NCBI GenBank assembly: GCA_045540715.1
Contig: JAZQHT010000001.1
Span: 99,707 to 163,706, forward strand
Length of the DNA stretch: 64,000 nucleotides
Source of the DNA: UMGS1279 sp045540715
GTDB lineage: Bacteria > Bacillota > Clostridia > Oscillospirales > Acutalibacteraceae
Reading direction: 5' to 3'
Shown: positions 18,877 through 28,421 of the stretch, one piece after another
How the letters are laid out: every line of letters begins with the position of its first letter
Position numbering within the stretch: the stretch's first letter is position 1
The notes under the pieces: generated by a model
What the model was told of the DNA's origin: nothing
The model's database searches: none
Seen by the model: the letters and a program-made list of their open reading frames with translations, nothing else
Program-made: the position numbers and the translations under genes

Positions 18877-19848
18877 TTAGTAGGTAAAATATTTATAAAA
18901 TTTTGGGTAGCTATTTAAAAAACTTTGCAGTGTTGTTCGTGTGTTTGAACCGGGGTCGTTAATTGTAAAACCCGACGCAGTTAAAGTTGAGCCGCCTTTA
19001 TAACCTGTTATAACAACCCAGTGTTGCGCGCCATAAGAATTTTTACCACCAAAAAGCACACATTTGCCGTTTTTTAAGCTATTATATATTTTTGATAAAT
19101 AGTTCGATGAACTTGTAGTTGCAATAAAATGACTAGGCCAATAAACGTTACCCGATGAAGTGTATTTCAATTTCTTTGCCATTGCATTTGGGTATATAGT
19201 TGTTCCCGTTCTATAAGATTCAACCATTGCAATACCGGTTGTTGCACATCCAATTTGTGCAATAGATTTACCGCTGCTACCAAGTTTTACGTTTGCCCAA
19301 CGACTATCAGTTTGTTTAAAACTTGGAACTTTTAAGCTAATTGTGGGGAAGTTTGACGTTTGTGTTTGTGAAGTTGTTAAATAAGTTTTGCTAACGTAAC
19401 CAATTTTACTGCCGTGATAAAGAACTTTACTCCAATTTCCATTAGTTTCTAATACAATAACCAGTTCATCTTTATATAAACTTGCTATTTTTGAATAATT
19501 ACTACCCGGCCCATTTCTAACGTTTAAACTGCCGGAAGAAATTTTAACTTTGTTAACAGTACCATTTACATTTTTTATATAACTTTCATAACAATAACCA
19601 TAAGAATTTTTTGCATATTCTACGTACCACCAGTTACCGTTTTTTGAAATTAAAGTAACGTAACTATCTTTTTTTAATGTTGTTTTAATTGCTGAGTTTG
19701 TAGTTGCATTACTTCTAACGTTAAGGTAGCCACTAGTAATATTCACAATTCCTGCTTTAGAACTGTTTGTTGCGGCGTTAACTTTAGTGGGGAGTAAAAA
19801 TGTAATCAATAATGTGATTGATAATAAAACAGTAAATATTTTTTTCAT
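18877..19848 (-). CDS. Secreted protein with two SH3b domains and a C39-like cysteine peptidase domain
   Basis: 323 aa. The signal peptide ends near VNA-AT (about residue 25). Two bacterial SH3 domains follow (about 33-92, with YLNVRSNATTNS, and about 97-156, with LNVRNGPGSNYSK); such domains usually bind cell wall. The C-terminal domain (about 170-323) has the papain-fold order Cys (IGCATTGIAM), His (AQHWVVITGY) and Asp (INDPGS) of the peptidase C39-like family. It is probably an exported wall-associated hydrolase. Monocistronic, with a strong terminator. Confidence 0.85.
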   Translation of the reverse strand: MKKIFTVLLSITLLITFLLPTKVNAATNSSKAGIVNITSGYLNVRSNATTNSAIKTTLKKDSYVTLISKNGNWWYVEYAKNSYGYCYESYIKNVNGTVNKVKISSGSLNVRNGPGSNYSKIASLYKDELVIVLETNGNWSKVLYHGSKIGYVSKTYLTTSQTQTSNFPTISLKVPSFKQTDSRWANVKLGSSGKSIAQIGCATTGIAMVESYRTGTTIYPNAMAKKLKYTSSGNVYWPSHFIATTSSSNYLSKIYNSLKNGKCVLFGGKNSYGAQHWVVITGYKGGSTLTASGFTINDPGSNTRTTLQSFLNSYPKFYKYFTY

Positions 19849-19950
19849 ATTTTCACCTCGTTTTCTTGCTAATTAGCATGTAAATTATATCTTAAACGAG
19901 ATTAAAAATGAATAATCCAAATACTGTTAAATAAATTGGTAAAATAAAAA

Positions 19951-19975
19951 ACCCAAGAACAAATTGTTCTTGGGT
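19951..19975 (-). terminator. Terminator of the tRNA-Leu transcript
   Basis: Minus-strand hairpin with ACCCAAGAACAA arms, followed by a T-rich run, immediately 3' of the tRNA CCA end. Confidence 0.85.
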
Positions 19976-20057
19976 TGGTGCGGATGACAGGACTTGAACC
20001 TGCACGCGTAGGCACTAGTTCCTAAGACTAGCGTGTCTGCCATTCCACCACATCCGC
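19976..20057 (-). tRNA. tRNA-Leu (anticodon UAG)
   Basis: On the minus strand the 7-bp acceptor stem (GCGGATG/CATCCGC) is complete, the discriminator is A and the CCA end is encoded. The anticodon arm is CTAGT-CTTAGGA-ACTAG, giving anticodon TAG. The variable region forms the extra arm of a class II tRNA, as expected for Leu, and the T arm contains GTTCAAGTC. Length is 82 nt with CCA. It has a consensus promoter upstream and a terminator downstream, so it is a single-gene unit. Confidence 0.95.
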
Positions 20058-20073
20058 ATTTGACAGCTTGATT

Positions 20074-20102
20074 ATTATAAACCAAAATTTTTTAAATGTC
20101 AA
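20074..20102 (-). promoter_or_regulatory. Consensus sigma-A promoter of tRNA-Leu
   Basis: Minus strand: -35 TTGACA (20102-20097), 17-nt spacer, -10 TATAAT (20079-20074), a perfect match to consensus. The tRNA begins 17 nt further on. Confidence 0.9.
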
Positions 20103-20126
20103 GATATATTTTATAAATATTATGCC

Positions 20127-20155
20127 TTGCATTTTATGCATAAATATTGTAAAAT
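20127..20155 (+). promoter_or_regulatory. Sigma-A-type promoter of the nusB operon
   Basis: -35 TTGCAT (20127-20132), 17-nt spacer, -10 TAAAAT (20150-20155), followed by GAGGTTT and ATG 20193. It heads the run nusB to recN or beyond. Confidence 0.7.
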
Positions 20156-20192
20156 ATATTATAATTATGCATATTTATTTGTGAGGTTTAGT

Positions 20193-20582
20193 ATGAACAG
20201 AAAAAAAGAGAGGGAACAGGCCTTTTATTTAATATTCGAAAAGTGCTTTTCTGATGACGGTTTAGAAGAAATTTTAGAACTAGCAGAAGATTGCAGAGAC
20301 TTTGAAACCACCGACTATATTAAGAAAGTATTTTTTGGCGTTTTTGAAAATCAAGAAGAAATTGATTCTTTAATTTCGAAATTTAGTACTGACTGGACAA
20401 TTGACAGAATTTCAAAAGTCGCACTATCGATTTTGCGTTTAGCAATTTTTGAAATTAAGTTTTTAGATGATATTCCAAATGGCGTTTCTATTAATGAAGC
20501 TGTAGAACTTGCTAAGGAATATGGTTTAGAAAAAGATGCTTCTTATATTAATGGTTTATTAGGAGCATTAATTAGAAGTTAA
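20193..20582 (+). CDS. nusB: NusB, transcription antitermination factor
   Basis: 129 aa from ATG 20193, with GAGGTTT upstream; a longer in-frame start would lie inside the promoter. The all-helical NusB fold is recognisable from the N-terminal RKKEREQAFYLIFE and the C-terminal VSINEAVELAKEYG and SYINGLLGAL. NusB with NusE (S10) binds boxA in rRNA leaders and supports processive rRNA transcription. It is the first gene of the conserved clostridial cluster nusB-xseA-xseB-ispA-dxs-tlyA-nadK-argR-recN. Confidence 0.93.
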   Translation: MNRKKEREQAFYLIFEKCFSDDGLEEILELAEDCRDFETTDYIKKVFFGVFENQEEIDSLISKFSTDWTIDRISKVALSILRLAIFEIKFLDDIPNGVSINEAVELAKEYGLEKDASYINGLLGALIRS

Positions 20583-20597
20583 GCTAAGGAATTTTTT

Positions 20598-21800
20598 ATG
20601 AATTTGACCGTTTTAACAGTTAAACAAGTAAATACTTACGTTCGCTCTTTACTGGAGGGCGACGTTAATTTAGCATCCGTTTGTATAAGCGGAGAGATGT
20701 CTAATATTAAAATTTACAGCTCCGGTCATTTATATTTTTCGTTGCGCGAGAGTGAATGTTTAATTAAAGGCGTAATGTTTGCTTCAAACGTTGCGAGATT
20801 AAATTTTATACCGAAAGATGGTATGAAGGTAATTGCAAAAGGCAAAATTACACTGTACGAAAAAGATGGAACCTACCAACTAATGTGTGAAAGCATTATT
20901 CAAGATGGTGAGGGAGACGTTTCTTTAAAATACAAATTAATAAAAGACAAACTAGAAAAAGAAGGTTTGTTCGATTCTAAATTTAAAAAGCCAATTCCTA
21001 CTTTACCAAATAAAATAGCAGCCGTTACTTCTAGAGATGGTGCCGCGTTACAAGATATTATAAACGTTTTATCTAGAAGATATCCTTTGTGTGAACTTGT
21101 TGTTTATCCAACCTTAGTTCAAGGAGCAACAGCCCCAAGTAGTATTATTAATGCTTTAAATTTAGCCGATAAATCCGGTGCGGATATTATTATTGTTGGT
21201 CGTGGCGGTGGATCTAAAGAAGATTTAGAAGCATTTAACGATGAAGAATTAGCAAGAACTGTATTTAAACTCGATATACCTTGCATCTCAGCGGTAGGCC
21301 ATGAAACAGATTATACTATAATTGATTATGTTTCAGATTTAAGAGCACCAACGCCTTCTGCGGCAGCTGAAATTGCTGTTCCAAACGTACTTGACATATA
21401 CTCAACTTTTGAAGCTTATGAAATTAAAATTAAACAATTAATGAGTGAGTATATTTCTGATTTATCTGATAAAATTGACGTTATATCCCAAAAAGAAGTA
21501 TATACTAATCCGAACAAATTATATAATTTGTTTGACGAAAAGATTGATATTAGTTCTAAACTTTTATCAAAAGCATTTGAAAAATTTCTTTCTGAAAAAG
21601 AAAATAACCTAAACGTATCTGCAGCAAGATTAAATGATTTAAATCCGCTTAATATTCTTTCACGTGGATATTCATTAGTATATAAAAACGATTTATTATT
21701 AAAAAACGCTTTTGACATTAATGATAACGATGAATTAACTATTAGAACAGAAAATAATAAAGTTTCTTTTAAAGCTATTGAAGTTAAAAAAGGTGAATAA
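20598..21800 (+). CDS. xseA: Exodeoxyribonuclease VII large subunit
   Basis: 400 aa. An N-terminal OB domain (SGEMSNIKIYSSGHLYFSL) is followed by the catalytic core with VGRGGGSKEDLEAFNDE and SAVGHETDYTIIDYVSD, a long helical region, and the C-terminal LNILSRGYSLVY typical of XseA. With XseB it degrades single-stranded DNA in both directions. Cytoplasmic. Spacing to nusB is 15 nt and to xseB one base. Confidence 0.95.
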   Translation: MNLTVLTVKQVNTYVRSLLEGDVNLASVCISGEMSNIKIYSSGHLYFSLRESECLIKGVMFASNVARLNFIPKDGMKVIAKGKITLYEKDGTYQLMCESIIQDGEGDVSLKYKLIKDKLEKEGLFDSKFKKPIPTLPNKIAAVTSRDGAALQDIINVLSRRYPLCELVVYPTLVQGATAPSSIINALNLADKSGADIIIVGRGGGSKEDLEAFNDEELARTVFKLDIPCISAVGHETDYTIIDYVSDLRAPTPSAAAEIAVPNVLDIYSTFEAYEIKIKQLMSEYISDLSDKIDVISQKEVYTNPNKLYNLFDEKIDISSKLLSKAFEKFLSEKENNLNVSAARLNDLNPLNILSRGYSLVYKNDLLLKNAFDINDNDELTIRTENNKVSFKAIEVKKGE

Positions 21801-21801
21801 T

Positions 21802-21978
21802 ATGAATTTTAATGAAAAAATTAAAAGACTTGAAGAAATTACAGACCTTTTAGAAAAAGGTGAGTGTGAGTTAGAAAAAGCTATGGAACTTTTTTCTGAA
21901 GGTGTAGTATTAATTAAAGAGTGTAAAGTAACTATTAAAGATGCTAAGTTAAAGGTAGCTGAATATGATAACAAATAA
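21802..21978 (+). CDS. xseB: Exodeoxyribonuclease VII small subunit
   Basis: 58 aa from ATG 21802 (AAAGGTGAA upstream, inside the xseA end). Two helices with the family pattern FNEKIKRLEEITDLLEKGE and LEKAMELFSEGVVLIKECK. It binds the coiled coil of XseA. It overlaps ispA by 14 nt. Confidence 0.93.
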   Translation: MNFNEKIKRLEEITDLLEKGECELEKAMELFSEGVVLIKECKVTIKDAKLKVAEYDNK

Positions 21979-22828
21979 ATATAACAAATTAATTGAAGAA
22001 AAACTTGCTTCTATTTTTGCAAATAAAGAAGGGGAATATTCTCTTTTGTTAGAAGCAATGGATTATAGTTTATTAGCAGGGGGTAAAAGAATTCGACCTT
22101 CTGTTTTACTTGAATTTTATAATATTTGCGGTGGTACTGAAGATGCTTTAGACTTTGCGGCTGCAATTGAAATGATTCACACCTACTCATTAATCCATGA
22201 CGATTTACCATGTATGGATGATGACGATTTTAGACGTGGTAAACCATCTTGTCATAAAAAGTATGGTGAAGCAAACGCTCTTTTAGCAGGCGATGGTTTA
22301 TTAACTCATGCGTTTTATTTAGCTTCAACTTCAAAAATAAACCCCGAATTTAAGATTAAAGCTATTGAGAAACTTAGTTCCTATTCAGGTGTACATGGCA
22401 TGATCGGCGGACAAGTAATTGATTTATTAAACGAAGAAAAATCATGTGATTTAGAAACTGTTTTAAAAACTTACACATTAAAAACCGCTAATTTATTGAT
22501 GGCAAGCGCTACGATGGGCTGTGTTTTGGCAGGAGCTAATGACAAGTTAGTTAATGCAGCAGAGGAATTTGCATATAATTTAGGAATTGCCTTTCAAATT
22601 CAAGACGATTTACTAGATTATTTTGGAGATGAAAAGAAACTTGGCAAACCTGTTGGAAGCGACGTTAAAAACGACAAGAATACCTATGTAAGTATTGTTG
22701 GCGTTGAACAAGCAATACAGGACGTATTTGATTATTCTAAAAGGGCTATTAACGCTTTAAATCCATTTGGAGACAAAGCTTGTGGCTTAGTTGAATTAAC
22801 AAATAGTTTAATTTCTCGTGAATTCTAA
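21965..22828 (+). CDS. ispA: Farnesyl/geranylgeranyl diphosphate synthase
   Basis: 287 aa. Both Asp-rich motifs of trans-prenyl synthases are present: DDLPCMDDDDFRRGKPS (first) and FQIQDDLLDYFGD (second), and GGKRIRP near the N-terminus binds the pyrophosphate. It condenses isopentenyl diphosphate with allylic diphosphates in the cytoplasm to supply precursors for undecaprenyl and other isoprenoids. It sits beside dxs of the same pathway. Product chain length cannot be read with certainty. Confidence 0.93.
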   Translation: MITNKYNKLIEEKLASIFANKEGEYSLLLEAMDYSLLAGGKRIRPSVLLEFYNICGGTEDALDFAAAIEMIHTYSLIHDDLPCMDDDDFRRGKPSCHKKYGEANALLAGDGLLTHAFYLASTSKINPEFKIKAIEKLSSYSGVHGMIGGQVIDLLNEEKSCDLETVLKTYTLKTANLLMASATMGCVLAGANDKLVNAAEEFAYNLGIAFQIQDDLLDYFGDEKKLGKPVGSDVKNDKNTYVSIVGVEQAIQDVFDYSKRAINALNPFGDKACGLVELTNSLISREF

Positions 22829-22843
22829 TTTGGAGGGCAAATT

Positions 22844-24658
22844 TTGCTTGATTTTTTGAATAATATAAACTCTCCCGAAGATGTTAAAAAATTAAATAAA
22901 GAAGAATTACCCGTTCTTTGCGAAGAAATACGTGGCTGTTTAATTGATACTATTTCAAAAAACGGTGGTCATTTAGCATCTAATTTGGGCGTTGTAGAAT
23001 TAACCGTTGCTTTACATCGTGAGTTTGATTCACCAAATGACTCAATCTTATTTGATGTAGGCCATCAGTGTTATACACATAAACTTTTAACGGGCAGATA
23101 TGACAAATTTAAAACAATTCGTTTAGAAGACGGCATTTCAGGTTTTATGCGTCCTGATGAAAGTGAACACGATCCTTTTGTTACAGGACATAGCAGTAAT
23201 GCAATTTCTGCTGCTTTAGGCATTTGTAAAGCCAAACAAATCAAGGAAGAAGATGGTTATACAATAGCGATTGTTGGTGACGGCGCTATGACAGGCGGTT
23301 TAACCTTTGAAGGCCTAAATAACGCAGGTAGAGAAAAGAATCGTTTGATTGTTATTTTAAATGATAATAAAATGTCTATTTCTAAAAACGTTGGTGGTCT
23401 TGCTCGTTATTTAAGTTTAATTAGAACAAAACCGTCTTATCACAAGTTTAAACACTTTTTAGAACGTGTACTTTTATATACACCTTTAATTGGTAAGTTT
23501 TTACGAAAAAATATTTTTCGTTCTAAAAGAATGCTTAAAAATGCAATTTATCATAGCAATATTTTTGAAGATTTTGGTTTTCACTATTTAGGTCCGGTTG
23601 ACGGGCATGATTTAGATAAACTTTCTAGTATTTTGAAAATTGCAAAAGAAGAGACAAGACCCGTATTAATTCACGTTTTAACAACTAAGGGTAAAGGTTA
23701 CGATTTTGCAGAAAATGATCCTCAAAATTATCATGGCATGTCTCCGTTTAATGTTGATGAGGGCGGTTCTAAGATTATAAAAAACGACTTTTCATTTAAC
23801 GTTGGAGATGAACTCTGTAAGTTAGCACAAAATAACAATAAAATATGTGCAATTACTGCTGCTATGGTATCTGGAACAGGTCTTAACCGTTTTGCTGAAA
23901 AGTTCAAGTCTAGGTTTTTTGATGTAGGAATTGCTGAAGAACACGCAATTACTTTTGCTGCTGGTCTTGCTTCAAAAGGATTAAAGCCCTGTGTTGCTAT
24001 ATATTCCTCCTTTTTGCAACGTGGATACGACCAAATTATTCACGATACTGCAATATCTAAATTACCGGTTACTTATTTAGTTGATAGGGCTGGAATTGTT
24101 GGAGAGGACGGCGAGACACATCAAGGTGTTTTTGATATTGCTTTCTTACGCACCGTACCGGGTATTAGCATTTATTCGCCTACTGATTATAAAGATTTAC
24201 GCGTTATGATTAATGAATCTGTATCTAAAGATAATGGTCCTAATGTTGTAAGATACCCAAGAGGCACCGAAAAAAAGCTGTTTTCAAAAGTAGATTCATC
24301 TTTAAATTATAATGTTTTAGGAAACAAAAAGTCCAAAAAAGTAATTGTAACTTTTGGAAGATTATTTTATTTTGCAGATGAACTTCTTCATGAAAAAAAC
24401 GACGACTTTTGTCTAGTAAAGTTAAATAAAATATATCCGTTAGATAATGAATTGTTTTCTTTATTAAATAGTTTTAATGAAGTTCATATTTTTGAAGAAG
24501 GAATTAAAAGTGGCGGCATAGGTGAATATATATCATCAAATCTTAAAACAAATGCCACAATTCATGCAATTAATAATGAATTCGTACCTCAAGGCGAAGT
24601 AAATAGTATTTTGAAAAAATTAAAACTTGATAAAAACGCAATGTTGGAGATTCTATGA
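22844..24658 (+). CDS. dxs: 1-deoxy-D-xylulose-5-phosphate synthase
   Basis: 604 aa from TTG 22844 (GGAGGG 7 nt upstream). It has the transketolase-type thiamine diphosphate motif IVGDGAMTGGLTFEGLNNAG, the substrate segments DVGHQCYTHKLLTGR and GHSSNAISAALG, and the second-half catalytic AEEHAITFAAGLAS and DRAGIVGEDGETHQG. It joins pyruvate and glyceraldehyde-3-phosphate, the first step of the MEP isoprenoid pathway. Its last codons overlap tlyA by 4 nt (ATGA). Confidence 0.95.
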   Translation: MLDFLNNINSPEDVKKLNKEELPVLCEEIRGCLIDTISKNGGHLASNLGVVELTVALHREFDSPNDSILFDVGHQCYTHKLLTGRYDKFKTIRLEDGISGFMRPDESEHDPFVTGHSSNAISAALGICKAKQIKEEDGYTIAIVGDGAMTGGLTFEGLNNAGREKNRLIVILNDNKMSISKNVGGLARYLSLIRTKPSYHKFKHFLERVLLYTPLIGKFLRKNIFRSKRMLKNAIYHSNIFEDFGFHYLGPVDGHDLDKLSSILKIAKEETRPVLIHVLTTKGKGYDFAENDPQNYHGMSPFNVDEGGSKIIKNDFSFNVGDELCKLAQNNNKICAITAAMVSGTGLNRFAEKFKSRFFDVGIAEEHAITFAAGLASKGLKPCVAIYSSFLQRGYDQIIHDTAISKLPVTYLVDRAGIVGEDGETHQGVFDIAFLRTVPGISIYSPTDYKDLRVMINESVSKDNGPNVVRYPRGTEKKLFSKVDSSLNYNVLGNKKSKKVIVTFGRLFYFADELLHEKNDDFCLVKLNKIYPLDNELFSLLNSFNEVHIFEEGIKSGGIGEYISSNLKTNATIHAINNEFVPQGEVNSILKKLKLDKNAMLEIL

Positions 24659-25479
24659 TAAAAGTTTTAGAAAAAGAACGACTTGATACCTTTGTTTTTC
24701 AAAATTCTTTTGCTGAAAGCAGGGAAAAGGCAAAGGCATTAATAATGGCTGGTGCTGTTTACGTTAATAATCAAAAAGCTGATAAACCTGGTATTATGTT
24801 AAAGATTGGCGATTGTGTAGAGGTTCGTTCAAACCCACTTAAATACGTTAGTCGCGGTGGTTTAAAGCTTGAAAAGGCAATGGAATTATTTAAGCTTAAA
24901 TTAAATGATTTCATTTGTGCTGATATTGGGGCTAGCACCGGTGGTTTTACAGATTGTATGCTTCAAAACGGTGCAAAGAAAGTTTATTCTATTGATGTGG
25001 GGTACGGTCAACTTGATTGGAAATTGAGAACCGACGAACGTGTTATAAATTTAGAACGCACTAATTTTAGATACGTTGCCGAAAAAGAAGTGCCTGATAA
25101 ATTAGATTTTGCTTCAGTTGACGTTTCTTTTATATCTTTAAAGTTAATTTTACCCGTACTAAAGCATCTTTTAAAGGATGATGGACTAGCGGTTTTACTT
25201 ATTAAGCCTCAGTTTGAAGCCGGCAAAGAAAAGGTTGGTAAAAAGGGTGTTGTTAGAGATAAAAACGTTCATCTTGAAGTAATCAACAATGTTTTTAAAT
25301 ACCTTGAAGAATGTGAACTAAAAATTTTAGGTCTTACTTATTCGCCAATAAAAGGGCCTGAAGGAAATATTGAATATTTAGCGTTTATTTCAAACATTAA
25401 TAATTTACAATATGATGGGTTATTTGAAGTTGATGCTATTAAAATAGTTGAATCCTCTCATAGTGAACTAGATAAATAA
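24655..25479 (+). CDS. tlyA: TlyA-family rRNA 2'-O-methyltransferase
   Basis: 274 aa. An N-terminal S4 RNA-binding domain (ESREKAKALIMAGAVYVN) is followed by an FtsJ-like Rossmann methyltransferase domain with the SAM loop DIGASTGGFTDCML, and LLIKPQFEAGKEKVG. TlyA homologues methylate 16S/23S rRNA; some were named hemolysins. It is translationally coupled to dxs. Confidence 0.92.
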   Translation: MIKVLEKERLDTFVFQNSFAESREKAKALIMAGAVYVNNQKADKPGIMLKIGDCVEVRSNPLKYVSRGGLKLEKAMELFKLKLNDFICADIGASTGGFTDCMLQNGAKKVYSIDVGYGQLDWKLRTDERVINLERTNFRYVAEKEVPDKLDFASVDVSFISLKLILPVLKHLLKDDGLAVLLIKPQFEAGKEKVGKKGVVRDKNVHLEVINNVFKYLEECELKILGLTYSPIKGPEGNIEYLAFISNINNLQYDGLFEVDAIKIVESSHSELDK

Positions 25480-25494
25480 TAAAGGGGTGTATAT

Positions 25495-26292
25495 ATGACT
25501 GTTATAATACATTCTAATTATTCTAAAGAAAATACAAAAGAAATACATAATAAAGTTGTTGAGATTTTAAAAGAAAATAACGTAACTGTTTTTTGCGATG
25601 ATTATTCCGAAGAAACTCTCAAACAAGCTGATTTTATTATTACAATTGGTGGTGATGGTACAATAATTCACCACTCAAAATCAGCGGCATTTTTTAATAA
25701 ACCAATTTTGGGCATAAATGCAGGAAGAGTTGGCTTTTTAACAGAGATTGAAAAAGACGAACTAAACCTTTTAACTTACGTTTTAAAGGGCGAATATACA
25801 ATTGAAGAACGTTCTATGCTAAAGGTTAAATTAAATAATGAGGTTTTTTATTGTTTAAACGATGCTGTTATAAGTAAAGGCGCTGCGTCTAGAATGGTTG
25901 ATATTACAGCTACTCTCAATGGTGAAAGTGTATTATATAGAGCAGATGGTTTAATTGTTGCAACTCCAACCGGATCAACAGCTTATTCGTTATCAGCCGG
26001 CGGACCTATCATTGAACCAAGTATTGATGCAATAATTTTGACACCTATTTGTGCGCAAAAGGCTTTTGCAAAAAGTATTGCAATAAACTCCAATACTTCG
26101 ATTTGCTTGACCGTTAGTTGTCCTGATAACACAGAAGCATATTTAACAATTGATGGTGAAATTGCAAAAAAATTAAACATAACTGATAAAGTTGAAATAT
26201 TTAAAGAAAATGATTGCAAAGTTCGATTAATTAAGATTAAAAACAAGAGTTTTTATAAAAAAATATCAGAAAAGTTGATGGCGGGAGAATAA
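25495..26292 (+). CDS. nadK: NAD kinase
   Basis: 265 aa. It contains the GGDGT motif (IGGDGTIIHHSK), GRVGFLTEIE, the NDAVI segment and the glycine-rich ATPTGSTAYSLSAGGPI. It phosphorylates NAD to NADP. Its stop overlaps the argR start (TAATG), so the genes are coupled. Confidence 0.95.
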   Translation: MTVIIHSNYSKENTKEIHNKVVEILKENNVTVFCDDYSEETLKQADFIITIGGDGTIIHHSKSAAFFNKPILGINAGRVGFLTEIEKDELNLLTYVLKGEYTIEERSMLKVKLNNEVFYCLNDAVISKGAASRMVDITATLNGESVLYRADGLIVATPTGSTAYSLSAGGPIIEPSIDAIILTPICAQKAFAKSIAINSNTSICLTVSCPDNTEAYLTIDGEIAKKLNITDKVEIFKENDCKVRLIKIKNKSFYKKISEKLMAGE

Positions 26293-26744
26293 TGAGTAAG
26301 AATAGAAGAGAAAGAATAATTGAATTAATTTCTAGTAATGTTGTAGAAACACAAGAAGATTTATTATTGCTTCTTAAAAAGGATGGCTACGACGTAACGC
26401 AATCTACTGTTTCACGCGATATAAAACAATTGCATTTATATAAAGCTGCAGACGGTAAAGGTAATTATTGCTATACGCTATCAAATAAAAAGGATCACTC
26501 AAATATTGATAATTCAAGATATATCGAAACATTTAAGCATACTGTAATTTCAATTGACAGTGCCATGAACGATGTTGTTGTTAAATGTTATTCAGGTATG
26601 GCACAAGCAGCATGCGTTGTTATTGATGCAATGTTTTCCAATCAGATTGTTGGTTCGTTAGCAGGAGAAGATACTATCTTTATTATCACGAGATCTGAAG
26701 AAAATGCTTTAAAATTGGTAGATGCTTTAAATAAACTATTATAA
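26292..26744 (+). CDS. argR: ArgR, arginine repressor
   Basis: 150 aa. The N-terminal winged helix carries TQEDLLLLLKKDGYDVTQS with TVSRDIKQLHL, the DNA-contact helix. The C-terminal oligomerisation and arginine-binding domain has GSLAGEDTIFIITRS. In this conserved cluster its targets are expected elsewhere; no arginine gene is in the window. Confidence 0.93.
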   Translation: MSKNRRERIIELISSNVVETQEDLLLLLKKDGYDVTQSTVSRDIKQLHLYKAADGKGNYCYTLSNKKDHSNIDNSRYIETFKHTVISIDSAMNDVVVKCYSGMAQAACVVIDAMFSNQIVGSLAGEDTIFIITRSEENALKLVDALNKLL

Positions 26745-26756
26745 TAAGGATAAATT

Positions 26757-28418
26757 ATGCTAAATTACTTGTACATCGATAATATTGCGGTTATAGAAAA
26801 CGCACGTATAGAATTAGATGCTGGTTTTACTGTTTTAACAGGCGAGACCGGTTCTGGTAAGTCTATCGTTATTGATGCTATATATGCTGTTTTAGGTGAA
26901 AAAACAAGCAAAGAACTTATACGTTCTGGATCTGATGCTGCCGTTGTTTCTGCTTGCTTTTCTAATTTATCGAACAAGGTAGTTGAAATTATCGAAAATT
27001 CGGGCTTTATTCTTGAAGATGGTAAATTGATTATTCAACGAAAACTTTCAAAAGAGGGTAAAAATACGGTAAGAATTAACGGTATGCCTGCTACTGTATC
27101 TGTTTTAAAAGAAATTGGAAGTTATTTAGTTAATATTCATGGACAACATGATAGTCAAAAGCTATTAAATGCTACCAATCATTTAAGTTTCCTTGATGGT
27201 TTTATCGGAGAAAACAAGGCTTATGATGACTATAAAAAGGCTTTTACAAATTTAAAAGAAATTGCCAATAAACTTCGTTCAATAGATATTGATGAAGATG
27301 AAAAAACTAGAAAACTTGATTTATTAGATTATCAAATAAATGAAATTTTAAGCGCAAATATTAAACCAAATGAAATTTATGAGTTAAAAAATGAAATTAA
27401 TCTTCTTAAAAATTCAGAAAAAATAGCACAAAACGTAACAAATGCTAAAAAAATGCTAAAAGGTTTTGATGATGCTGATTTAGGTGTTTTGGGAAGAATT
27501 GCAGAGCTAAATAAAAATAACGAAAAAATATCGAAAATTGCTTCATTAGATGATGAAATTCTAAAGTTACTTTCTAATGCAGAAAATGAGCTATATGCAG
27601 TATATGCTGAGTATGAGAAACTGGAAAATTCAATTAAATTTGATGAAAATGAGTTTAAAGAAAAGCAATTGAGACTTGACTTGTTAAATAGCATTGTGGT
27701 AAAGTATGGCGGTACTGAAGAAAAAACTCTTGAATTTTTAGAAAAAGCGTTAGAAGAACAAAAGTTAATTAAATTCAACGAAAATGCAAGAATTGAGCTA
27801 GAAGAAAAGCTAGAAATTGCCGAAAATGAATTAATAAATAAAGGCGAAATTTTAACTAAATTAAGGTTAAAATATGCAAAAATTTTAGAAGAAAAAATAT
27901 TAAAAGAACTTGAATTTTTAGACTTCAATAATGTTAAGTTTGAAATTTCAATTAATAAAGACAGATATACGAAAACTGGTTGTGATTTTGTAGAATTTTT
28001 AATTTCTGCAAATGCGGGTGAGAGCCCTAAACCTTTAATTAAGGTAGCTTCCGGTGGTGAACTATCTAGAATTATGCTAGCTTTAAGGTCGGTATTATCT
28101 TTGCAAGAAGATGCAGAAACCTTAATTTTTGACGAAATTGACACAGGTATTAGCGGTTTTGCGGCAGGCAAAATTTCCAAAAAATTACGTGATATTTCAT
28201 CAAAATTCCAAACAATTTGTGTTACTCACTTAGCACAAATTGCTTCAAAAGCTGATAATCACTTATTAATTAACAAGCAAGTTTTAAACGATAAAACTTA
28301 TACAAATGTTACACAAATAAGTGGGGAAGAAAGAATAAAAGAAATTGCAAGAATTATTTCGGGTGAAGAAATTACCGAAAGCGTATATAATTCAGCAAAA
28401 GAAATGTTAGGAGTATAA
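26757..28418 (+). CDS. recN: RecN, SMC-like DNA repair ATPase
   Basis: 553 aa. Walker A TGETGSGKSIVIDAI (about residues 29-43), then NIHGQHDSQKLL, a central coiled coil (about 150-370), the ABC signature ASGGELSRIMLALRSVL and Walker B LIFDEIDTGISG. RecN acts early at double-strand breaks. In many Clostridia spoIVB and spo0A follow recN; here tyrS follows after 3 nt and spoIVB lies about 25 kb away. Confidence 0.95.
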   Translation: MLNYLYIDNIAVIENARIELDAGFTVLTGETGSGKSIVIDAIYAVLGEKTSKELIRSGSDAAVVSACFSNLSNKVVEIIENSGFILEDGKLIIQRKLSKEGKNTVRINGMPATVSVLKEIGSYLVNIHGQHDSQKLLNATNHLSFLDGFIGENKAYDDYKKAFTNLKEIANKLRSIDIDEDEKTRKLDLLDYQINEILSANIKPNEIYELKNEINLLKNSEKIAQNVTNAKKMLKGFDDADLGVLGRIAELNKNNEKISKIASLDDEILKLLSNAENELYAVYAEYEKLENSIKFDENEFKEKQLRLDLLNSIVVKYGGTEEKTLEFLEKALEEQKLIKFNENARIELEEKLEIAENELINKGEILTKLRLKYAKILEEKILKELEFLDFNNVKFEISINKDRYTKTGCDFVEFLISANAGESPKPLIKVASGGELSRIMLALRSVLSLQEDAETLIFDEIDTGISGFAAGKISKKLRDISSKFQTICVTHLAQIASKADNHLLINKQVLNDKTYTNVTQISGEERIKEIARIISGEEITESVYNSAKEMLGV

Positions 28419-28421
28419 AAA